This document shows positions 11,815 through 22,800 of a DNA stretch of 64,000 bases, piece by piece. Below the pieces are notes generated by a model that had not been told where the DNA came from, searched no databases, and saw only the letters and a list, made by a program, of their open reading frames with translations. The stretch spans positions 908,001-972,000 of the forward strand of contig JABAKD010000108.1 of the NCBI GenBank assembly GCA_012845835.1, written 5' to 3'. The stretch is from Undaria pinnatifida. Its lineage: Eukaryota; Sar; Phaeophyceae; Laminariales; Alariaceae. A program made the translations under genes and the position numbers. Positions within the stretch are counted from its first letter, which is position 1, and each line of letters begins with the position of its first letter.

Positions 11815-11905
11815 ACTGCTGTTAACCCTTTTAGAGGCCCGAAACCCCTCCCTATACAATTTCCAAGTTATTTGTCACCAAAAACGGGTTTCCAGTTGTT
11901 GAGGT
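11815..11905 (+). repeat. Dispersed 90 bp repeat (TTTCCAGTTGTTGAGG end), copy 1
   Basis: A block with AACCCTTTTAGAGGCCC, CCAAGTTATTTG and GGGTTTCCAGTTG recurs at about 17795-17900 and 35645-35745. Copies are diverged and short. Confidence 0.65.
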
Positions 11906-12540
11906 ATTAACAGCTGTACCCTTATTTCCCCAGTGCCGAAGGAACCAGTAGCCAATTCTTCCACGATTTTTACTGGCGGCATATTGTTGGCGTTGTCTTC
12001 CGGCAAGAAGGTAGCGTGGTGGATGGATGCCGTTCCGATAATAACCCCCAAAAAGAGCCACATACTTCAACCCCATCATGAGAGCGCATGGCATTGCATG
12101 TACCCACCCTCTCGCCAACTTTGTTCGCCGCCAAAAGCGGCCAAAACCTGTCTACCGCTCGTACTGCTTTGCTTTGGTTGCTCCCACCACAAGGATTCAT
12201 AGCCGAAAAACCACAATATATATATGCTGTTGTAGTTTCTCACACCAAAGTTGCCAAAACCTTGTGCAGCGATTGGTGCAGTTGGCCACACGCCATCATC
12301 CACGCATCACCATATTATTTTTCTCTCACGCGCGAAACCATCCCATCATCGAATCAGGTACTATTACCGTTATCTTTTTAATTTTCGAATCAGGTACTGC
12401 GATCCTTTTTTCAATAATCGAATCTGGTAATACCGTTCTTTGTTCAAGCACGAAATCATCCTGTCATCGAACAAGACACGGGGAGGGTTGGCTTTCCTAC
12501 TCGTGCATTGTTGGGGTTTCGAAGCACGCTCATTGTTGTG

Positions 12541-12650
12541 GCCTTTGTTATCATATTAATTCATGCAAAAAAACTAGAGTCCGTGGTCACACAAAGATGC
12601 TGGAATCCTAGGAAGATCCGAAAAACAAAAATAAATCAAATCCGGTCGGG
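12541..12650 (+). repeat. Dispersed repeat with GTCCGTGGTCACA motif
   Basis: Contains an ATATTAATTCATGC stretch followed by GTCCGTGGTCACACAAAG. Related copies lie at 14554-14680, 48098-48190 and, weakly, 60060-60150. The 3' part matches 8780-8872 inverted. Confidence 0.65.
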
Positions 12651-13548
12651 AATGTAGGCTTTCTCCCCTGTCTAGGCCAAGAAGGCGCACGACAAGTGAA
12701 AATAAATCAATGCGCAAACTGAACTAACACCGTGGCCGCGGGTATCCATTCGACTACAGCGAAAGAGACTTCCCGTTCCCACAACTAACCAATTTGTGAC
12801 TATTGACTACAGCGGTTGCTGTCTGGAGTGCTGCCTGCACCGTACAAAACGCACGGCAGTCGTGAACGCCAGAACAAAGGAATCCGCCTGTTGTCTGGCG
12901 TGCTGTCGGAGTGACAGACCGCGGGTATGCAGCGAAAACAGAGCAATCGAACCAAAAGCCTCCACAAAAATAGCAACAATCGCCACGTCTTCCCGGACTT
13001 TAAGGTAGTATCTGACAAGGCAAAGCACAGCTACGACGCCCCTGAAAATTAGTGGGAGCAGTTCCCCGTTAAGGTATACAACTCTACCAACACTGCAAAA
13101 ATCAGTGACGTATAGTAACATGTACTATTAATACTGCCTCGTAAAACATCCACAAAAAAAAATAGCATTGCTGCTCACGTGATGGTGTGCGCACCGCTCG
13201 CATACCCACCCATGAACGGCTCACCCAATCGCAAAAACAGCAGGGCTACGCACTGGTACACTATATACTCCCAGTAGATCACTGGTGTCACTATATATAT
13301 ACTGATATACTCCGTATGTACTGATTGAGCCTGGTAGTAGGTTGCAAATATGTTTGATGCTACGCCTACATCTAAGATACACGCCAACTCTCGTAACGGA
13401 AACCCATACAAATAATCGAGTTCCGGGAGGAGAGATGAGAGTTCGATTCGCTCGAACCCAGTACACTGATGCCGTCCAGAGTACTGACTGCTGACAGTCA
13501 GTACACTACGTATCTACTGCTTGAGGCTGCCAATGGGCACTCCCATAA

Positions 13549-13603
13549 ACCAGACGAAACGGCTACACCTTCCGCATCGGTTTCCGAAACACGCCCATAG
13601 GGC
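13549..13603 (-). repeat. Decayed duplicate of the methyltransferase gene's 3' end
   Basis: This segment resembles the last coding bases and stop region of exon 9 (about 13789-13840), with the same ACCAGA..AAACGGCTA..CC..CATCGGTTTYCGAARCAC order but many substitutions. It lies just downstream of the real stop and is not open as a continuation. Confidence 0.6.
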
Positions 13604-13809
13604 GATGACGATGATGCTGCTGAGGTTCGCTTGTTACACTACCAATAAGTCAATTCCCTCTAGCCTGGGTCCACAGACAAGGCTCAACAAGCATCCGGAC
13701 GCGGGGGGGGGGGAAACAGACACAAACAACGAGGTGAACCGCATCACCGCAGTACCAATACCCAGTCGCGGCTCACCCGACCCTCGAACCAGAAAAACGG
13801 CTATCCCTC

Positions 13810-16800
13810 CTACATCGGTTTTCGAAGCACCCCCATATAGCCAGGGGCGGCTTCGCCTCGCTGGACCATCGTGGAATGTCGTTTCAAAATTACGGTTTCG
13901 TAACCGTTTTTCCGCGCTAACTCCTCCAGGTATCCTCGGGAATAGGCGTAAGTGCCGTCGGACTTGAGTGAATATCCCAACGCAGGCCCGGCGGTCTGAG
14001 TACAGCACGCACAAGGGGGGTAAGAGGCACAAAAATTAAAAACGTCCTTGTTAGTTTTTTGCCCTCCGACAATGTAAGCGTAGGTGTCGTTCCGAGGTAA
14101 ATCGAATATCCTTCCACAAAGCAGTAGTATCCATGACCTTCTGCCAGCCATTTCCCAATTTCCTTTCCCCGCATCTTCTCGTTGTATCTACATCTACTTC
14201 CTTTCCTTACATCTGTGTTTCGATCTTTCTTCAAGAATGCAAAAGGTGCGGGCTGATTGATTGGCGTGTTTTCGGTTGGCCTTCGCCGGTTTCAATGAGA
14301 TTATTCAATAATTTCCCACGCAACCAAATTTGCTATCCCATAAACACCCCCTAATGCTACTATTAATAATACTACCTGCAAGCGACTGATAAGGCCAAAC
14401 GTATGGTTGAGTTGCTGGTTACCTCTGGGTCCCAAGAGAAGGTTAACAGTGGTATATCCGATTAATGATCGTCCACGATAACTTGAAACGGACGTAAGAG
14501 CGGTAAAAAATCGGCTTGTCACGCCTTGTGCGCCTACACCAAAATACACCAGTTAGTTGCTGTTGTGCTCACATTAACTCGCATGCATAATCAAGTTCGT
14601 GGTCACAGGACAGGTTCCATGCAGTCACTCTGGAATGGAAAAGTACCCAAGGAAAAAAATAAATCGAACCAAAAGTGGTACACGTATATAATAGTTGAAG
14701 CAAATCACACATCCGCCAAAAAAAATAAAGGTGAAAACGGGAGTCAGCGTAGGTACGTGCCAGTATATGATTGTCACGCCTCTACCAAAATCTCTACGAT
14801 ACCAAATCTGAGATAAGAGCGGCAACATTGGGCGGTTCCAAGGCGCTCTTAAATCGTTTAGCCCACTGTTTCCTAATCATACAGTCAGCAGATCTCGCCG
14901 CGGCACAACCCCCGCCTACCCTCCCGTACCCACCTGACTTATTCGTTCTCCTCCAGCATCCTCGTCTCCATGCTCCATCTCTTCCTCCTCGACCTCCCGC
15001 CTATCCACGGTGAACGAAAAATACCCCCCGGGTTTCAACACCTTGAAGGCGTCGGCAAACACGCCTTCCACGGGGCCAAGGTACTGCAGAGTTTCCGCGG
15101 CGACGACCAGATCGAACTGCTGCGCTTCCGACGCTGCCAGATAAGCCACGACATCCTGCCAAAATTAAGGCAAAAACAGTGCCACGCAGCTTTAAAAGTT
15201 GAGTATCACAATTCTATTTCATCGGTTGACCCCACAGCTGACGCAGGAGGAAAGCTGGCATTTTTAGAAAACCGCATGCGAGAAGCTCACGGCGGCTGCA
15301 CTATTTCGTCCCTCTAGAACTACATCCACGATTTTCGTGAAAAACTACTTAAAATTAGTGTGAAGTAATTTTCCGCATTTGAGTCACAAGTCCCACACGG
15401 TAAGGGGTCGAGCAGATTCTGATAATTTTCTGAGGTCCTAGCATGAGGAACTCGATATCATCCAACATCCATCATCATCCATCATCATCCATCATTATCC
15501 ATTATCATCCATCACCCGAAGCATGACTTCGAAGGCATTCGAAGGCATTCGAAGGCATTCAATCGTGCAACCCGACCAGCACTTGTAGGGATGTGCTACT
15601 ATTAATATCAACAATACTATCAACAATAATATCAACAATACTATCAACAATACTATCAACAATACTATCAACAATACTATCAACAATACTATCAACAATA
15701 CTATCAACAATACTACTAGTAATAATACTACTACAAATACTGTACTACTACTGTACTACTACCGTACTACTGTCCTACTGTACTACTGTGCTACTGTACT
15801 ACTGTACTACAGCTAATACTCCTCTTAATACTCCCATGAATACTCCTATTAATACTCTACTAGTACCGTAGTCCTATAACAAAAATAGTCGGTAAAAGTG
15901 AATCCGACTGATTCCGACTCAATCCGACTAAATCCGACTATGATAAGAGGTAGTTCCTCGCTTGAGTTGCTTAACCCGACTAAACCGCACTATAGAGGAC
16001 TTTAACCCTTACTACCGCACTATAGAGGGATGAGACTTGCCTTACATCGTGCTAAAACGGCTGATAAACCTCTTCGGGAGTTCAAAGGAGGGACGGGCCA
16101 ATGCTCGAAATAAATTACGACACTACCGTAATAATGCTACTAGTTTAAACGCCCCCCCGGGCGTTGCGATCGTACACGTAATGAAAAGGCAACCCGGGGC
16201 GTTTACTATGCGGCCAGGGAATTTTCGCATAATCGCAAAAAAGGGGGGCGTTTGCTCCGGGTTGCGCTCATTTTCGCTGGAAATAGCGCCCCGGGGCGTT
16301 TACTCCGGGCTGGGCGTTACTAGCATTATAGTAAAACAGTATGGCACACACAAATTGTGATAGCCCAGGCTGCTGCGGTACTGGTGCAGTAGGGCGTGTG
16401 TCCGAATCGCAACGGTAGCGGCTACCTGGTACACCATGGTATACGACAAGCGCGCAGCGTGGTAAAGACTCCTTCGGCTGCCATGGTAAATTCTTCCTCC
16501 CGCTATTCCGAGACGGTTGGGTGTGGCCCAACCCGACTATCCGGTCCTGTTTTCCTCCTCCTCCTCCTCCTCCTCCTCCTCCTCCTCTTGCTTCTTCGGA
16601 CGCCTCCTTCGATAGAGGTAGCAAACCCTTCCGTTTTTTTTCGTTTTCGGACTGGAGGGGCTCCTTTAGCCCTTTGAGACTTGAGACGGAAAATCGACGA
16701 CGAAAATTGTCGATGACAGCATCGGCATCGTCCAGTGCTATCAATGCCATTCAGGGTTTGTGATGATGAAATGGCTGTCCGAACGACAATGCCAAGAATG

Positions 16801-19800
16801 CAAAGACTCGCACGGGACGGGCGCAGGCATGATACATCCTAGTCCTCGTCCTACTGCTGCGGGCTCATCTACTGGTAGACGCTAAAAAATGTATCGCGAT
16901 CAATCGTCGTTTTTTTGGTCGCTACACATGGGCCTCAACAAGCCCCAAATCGTCCAAATTCCATTCCTGTTTTGCGATACTGGCATCAACAGGAATATTT
17001 GTTATACCTGGGCCATGCGATGTCATGGCATATCAAGGGATGGCATGGGATCTCATGGGATGGCATGGGATGTCATGGGATGTCATGGGATGTCAAGGTA
17101 AGGGATGGGATGGGATGGCATGGGATGGTATGCTTTGTCCATCGGGTTGCATTTTGAGTTTCTTTAACGCAAAATCAGCTTTGGGGCGAGGTATAGAGTA
17201 GTTTATCAAATGACCATCCTAATAAAAACTTCGTGCAGCTCTACCGTAGTATTACTAGTATTACTAGTATTAGACTATTACTGTACTATCAGTAGCATCT
17301 ATCTTCACCCGAAGACCGGTGACACACACCGCAACACCTATACGCGGGAGTTGGCTTACGTCAAATATATACCCCCCCCCCCGCCCCCCCCCAAAAACAA
17401 AATAATAGCAAGGGCTTTTCACCGGTCATGACACGTCATTACACGAACCGCGGGTCGGGTCAGGCGCTTTTCAAAATCTCACGGGTTCAGTCGGGTCGGG
17501 ATTGGAGGTGTTCGAAGTCTCACGGGTCGGTTCGGGTCGGGTCGGGTCGGATCACCCTGAACCAACGCGACCCCCGAGCAATGACCCGACCCCGTGAAAA
17601 ACAAAAACGTCTCGCGCTTCTTGGCGCTGCTGCTGTTGCAAATTGTCCAATATTATAGCAGGCTTGGTTTGAGCAGACAGTTGGTTAACCTCTTACCAGT
17701 GGTCGAACGGACTACCAATAATACTCCCTTAATTCCTTAACAAGTGGCGTCGTCGGGAGGATCATGGGTTGTTGGGTCGTGGGTCCCTTTATTAATAACA
17801 CCTTAACCCCTTTAGAGCCCTAAAACCCTTCCCCATACAAATTCCAAGTTAATTGCTCCCAAAAATGGGTTTCCAAGTTATGGGAGGATAATGAATGGCA
17901 CCATCTTGCATACTTGTATATCGAGCCAGACGCAGTGGCTTATCTCGTCCCGCAAGTGTATCTACAGTAAGTGGACACAGTAGTAAGCAATACCAGATAT
18001 TTTAGGTCGCCCTCCATCTTCAACTTGCAGATAGATGGCTTCGAATAAAAGAAGACAAACTGGCGGTGTGACTTCAGAAGAAATTAAAAGCTGCACACTA
18101 CTCAGGCTAAACATACTACGAGCGTGACATGACCAACTGGCAGCGTGACTCTAGGCAGAAACAAAAAGTTGCCTATCAATTTAGGCAACAAAAAAAATGC
18201 CACGAGCGTGACTTCGGACAAAAGTAAACAGCCAGGGTGACTTAAGATATATACAAAAAATGTGTTACCACCCAGTGAGTAGCCATAGTTAGTAAGCAGT
18301 ATTGTAGCTCGCCCTTCATTTTCAACTTGTAGGCGACCTCACACAAAAAAAGACAAACTGGCGGTGTAACTCAAGACGAAAAAAAAGTTGCAGATTACTT
18401 GCAGTAGGCTTAAGAAAACTACAAGCGTGACACGACAAACTGGAAGTGTGACTTCAGCCTCAACGAGAAAATTCCCGATACTTTTAGGCAAAAAAATAAA
18501 TCAAGCGTGACTTCAGACCACAAAAACCTGTGCACAGGAGACTTTGTCGGCGAAAAAAACTCCACATGATTGTAGACAAGACAAAGAAAACTGCAGAAGA
18601 CGTTACACACAAACAACACTTCCAGCTTTTTGTATACAAAAAAAAATGAACTGGTATCAAGCACAAGGATTCCGCTCCGCGGGCGGCTGACGCCGCCCGC
18701 AACGCTCGAGCAAGGAAGATTTCAACTTCTGAATGTGAAGGGAGCAGAAAGAAGAGGCCCGTGATTTAGTGCAACTAGCGATTTGATAATGCCAAAAGCT
18801 ACTTGTGCGGAGCTGATTGCCCTGTCCGTGCTGTGCTGCATGTTGGCGATGTCACGTGCTGATCGGCAGTAGTACGGGTGTAATTTGCGAAGAAAAAATC
18901 GCGAAGAGGGCCGAGATGGAGAACAAAACTAACGACGAAAAAGCAAAAAGACGAGTACACACACGTACCAACGGTACCTGGTACCTAGTACTTCGTCCAA
19001 TACCTGGTGGCACTGTGTGTGGTTCTAAAGAAATCACAAGGCTCTGCTCTGCAAGGTGTTAAGGTATTAGTGGGGTATTAGTCCGCTTGAACACTTGCCA
19101 AAGGTTAACCAATAGCTTACCCAAACTAAGCCGTATAACACTCTCCCCCCCTGAAACGGCGGGATAGCAGGTCGGCCGGACATACCAGCGGACCTATCGA
19201 TATATCCAATTTGTTAAGGTATTAGTGGGGTATTAGTCCGTTTGACCACATGCAAAAGGTTAACCAATAGCTTACCCAAACTAAGCCTTATAACACCCTC
19301 CGCCCCTGAAACGGCGGGATAGCAGGTCGGCCAGACATACGGGCGGACCTGTCAATTATCCAAGCCGTTTCATTTCCTGGGTATACCGGGGAGAGCATTT
19401 TTCAAGTTCGACATGGGGAAAGTCTGAAAAAGTTTATTATGGTCGATGTGGAATTTGAACCCACGATCCAAAAAAAAACATGGTCTGTCGACGACGCCAT
19501 TTGTTAAGGAATTAGTGGGGTATTAGTCCGTTTGGCCACTTGAAAAGGTTAACCAATAGCTTACCCACACAAAGCCTTATAACAAAGGCTACTGACGCCG
19601 CCCGCTACGCTCGCGCAAGGAAAAATGCAACTATTCAATAACTGAAACATGTAAATAAATGGGGCAGAAAGAAGAGGCCCGTGATTATTTGGTGCGGAGA
19701 GCGAACTGATGATAATGCCAAGAGGTGCTTGTGCAGAGCTAATTGCCCTGCGCTGTGCTGTGTGCTTGTTGATGCCACGTTCTGAACGGCAGCACGTGCG

Positions 19801-22800
19801 ATATTCGCAGGGGGGGTAGGACATGGAGACCGAGAGAGGACAATCATCTGAAGAAAGAAAAAAGACGAGTACACAAAACACGTACATAAACCTGGTATCT
19901 GTATCATACCTGGTACTACAACTACTACTATTAATAGGAACTGCTGCCGTATGTTCAAAAGAACGCACAGCGCCGCACGACGCAGCGCCGCAAAACGAAG
20001 GGCAAGGCACGGCACCGCACTGCGCTGCGCTGCTCAGCTATATATTCGTAGCCGTGCTGAACTGAGCTGGGGGTGCATTGTTTGTGATCCAATAACAACG
20101 TCATATGTACAAACCTGGTGTAGTATTAATAGTACCGGTACGTGGTATGATACTTCGAATACTATTGGCATGTACAAACTAGTAAAAAAGTACAGCAAAG
20201 CACGCAGCATGGCAGAGCACGGCAAAGCACAGCGCTTCGCTCTGCTGAGCTAGCGCTGCGCTGCGGTGCGTTGCTGAGCTGAGCTGCAGGGCATCGCAGG
20301 GCACTACACGGCGCTGCGGTGTGTAGCTGATGAGCCCAGCCCAGATCTCAGCTGATGAATCTTCGTCAAGTACAAAAAAATACCATGGGGGGAATCAAAG
20401 AAAAGCTAAAGCTGGACCGTTCCGCAACTAATGCACAGGCGGCAAATTAGCGGCAAATGGTAGGAAGTTCAACTTACTAGACAAAAAGGAAGAAAACATC
20501 GCGAAAAAGTTCAAAATCGTGTTGGCAGAGAAACCAAATTTGCAGGAAGCAGTTGAAAGGTCAAGAAACAACTGGCAAAACGAGCAGCAACAAAAACAAT
20601 GAAGGCCGAGCAAGAAACCAAAGAAAAGCTGGACCGTTCCGCAAGTAAGCAGGACCGCCTGACCCCGGAAATGCCAGGGATGCAACAACCGAGCGCTCTC
20701 AGCAGAAAGAAGTTAGCAAGTATATTTCTAAGCGTATCACCAGAAAGTAAAGTAGCAGTGTGATTTCAGAAAAAAAGAAAACTCCCTCACCCCTCTCCGT
20801 AGCTCGTGGTATTAATAGCACCCAACCTAGCATTGTAACCTTCAAAGAAAACAGACTGGCCGTGTGGCGTCAGAACGTGAAAACACTCGCTCACCCCTCT
20901 TCGAAGCTCGTGGTAGCACCCCTTCTTGGTTGCCATGTCAAGCATGGTCGGCGATATGTCCACCCCTACTATCTTGTTGGCGTAATCTTTAAACCAGCTG
21001 CCGATCAGTCCCGTCCCGCAACCAAGGTCGAGGATATCGAGGGACCCGTTGAGGTAGGAGAGCACGTCACCGTTGTGCGAGGACCGAATTTCCTCGGGGA
21101 AGGCCTGAAAGGTCGCGTTGTAGACCTCCTTCAAGTTCTGACAAGGGGGCAAACATGAAAGCGGTATACACAAAGGTTGGGGTCGAAGGTGCACATCCTT
21201 AAGGTTCCGTCGAGACGCAAACATGAAGCAGGTACAAAGGCAAGAGGTACACACATGCAGAGGTACACAAAGGCAGAGGTACAAGGTACAAGGTACACCA
21301 CTATAAGATTGTGGGAGACGCGACCATAATTGAGGGAAAAAATGGTCGGGGTTAGGAATTGGGTGACGGAAAGGGCTGGGCAGCTGCCGACCAGATCCGT
21401 TCCGCAGTCAATGTCGAGGATGTCGAGGGACTCGTTGACGTATCATAGGAGAGCACGTCCCCCTAGTGTGAGGATCGAAGTTCCGCTATGGGAAGGCCTG
21501 AAAGGCGGTGCTGTAGACCTCCTTAAGGTTCTGACGAAAGGCAGACGTGGACGGAATACATAGGCAGCGGTACAAGGTACTAGGTACAATATACAAGGTA
21601 CAAGGTACAGGGTACAAAGTACACCTCCTGAAGGGTTCTGACGAAAGCAAATCACGAAGGAGGTATCCAGAGGCAGAGGTATACACGATACAAGGTACAC
21701 CTCTTTTAAGCGCTGGCGAGAGACAAAAAACCAGAAGATGGGAACGAATGAACAGACACGCGAACGTGCAAGGAGTATATTTAACTTGGCGCCAACTAGT
21801 ACGCCGTTTGAAACTCTATGCTTTCCCATTCCAATTCCACATATGCTCTCTCGATATCGGGTCAACTCTTTGGTTATCGCAAAAAGCACCTCACACTGAT
21901 TCCAAGTAGTATGCCCACAAAAACGCGTGAGCAATTCTGAAGACGCCTTCGGCCATGCAATAGCCTATCTGGCAGCATAGTAAATATATCAGTCATTCAT
22001 AACGCTTAAATAACTTGAAGGAGCAAAAGACCGACGAACACAACAACGACGCTACGCTGTCCCAAGGCGCGTCGCCACCATACAGTCTCCCAACGCTGGA
22101 GGATGGCGCGCGCTGCCACTTGAGGCACGTGATTGCAGCAAACGAGCTAAAGCGCCGAACACATTCGACCGCGCCGGCAAAAACAAAAAAAAAACGTCGA
22201 GTTGCATGCTAAACAAAAAAAGAAAAAATAAACAAAACGCCTTCCGTGCCGACAAAAAACGGGAGAACGAATACAGCTGCACAATCAGCGTCTGTTCTTG
22301 TTCGGCATTAATAGTACCAGGTATGGGATTAACTGCAGTAGTGGCCTCACCTACCGCGAGGGCTGGTTGGGCCACCCTCCACGAATAATGAGGGAATTAT
22401 CATTTTCTCAAGCTCTGACAAATATGATCGTGCCTGTCATCTGCGGCGTGGGTTCGTGAGAAGAACTTTACTCCGCTGTCGGGGTGGGTAGGTGGGTGGA
22501 TGGGTGGGTGGTGTTTTCCCAGCTTTTTTCACCTTCTCTCTATTTTGCTCGGTGAACCTTGCAGTAGATCGTGCCTGCAAGAGCGAGGTCCGACTCGATG
22601 TAATACTGCCTACTAGCTAAGAAACCGGGGTCAGGGGTTCTGAGATCATTCCTCGCATTGGTTCTGACAATACAGCTGTATAACTACGGCAGAGTCCGTT
22701 CTTCTCAAGTAGTTTGGGGTGCACCAATGGCCTCACCTCCTGCGGCTGGTGATTTACTCCACTTTCCCTTACTAACTCGGCGTTTTAAGCCTGTGCCTGG

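Noticed and set aside
12078-12611. 177-codon forward ORF
   Set aside because: No recognisable domain, overlaps other open frames and enters a dispersed repeat at its end.
15593-15871. Hydrophobic LIVLLIVLL protein
   Set aside because: It is a translation of the 12-bp microsatellite.
19441-19512. tRNA gene with GGGTTCAAATTCC and CCA-like end
   Set aside because: Only a T-arm-like piece is present and it lies inside the internal region of the miniature LTR element; there is no A box or anticodon arm.
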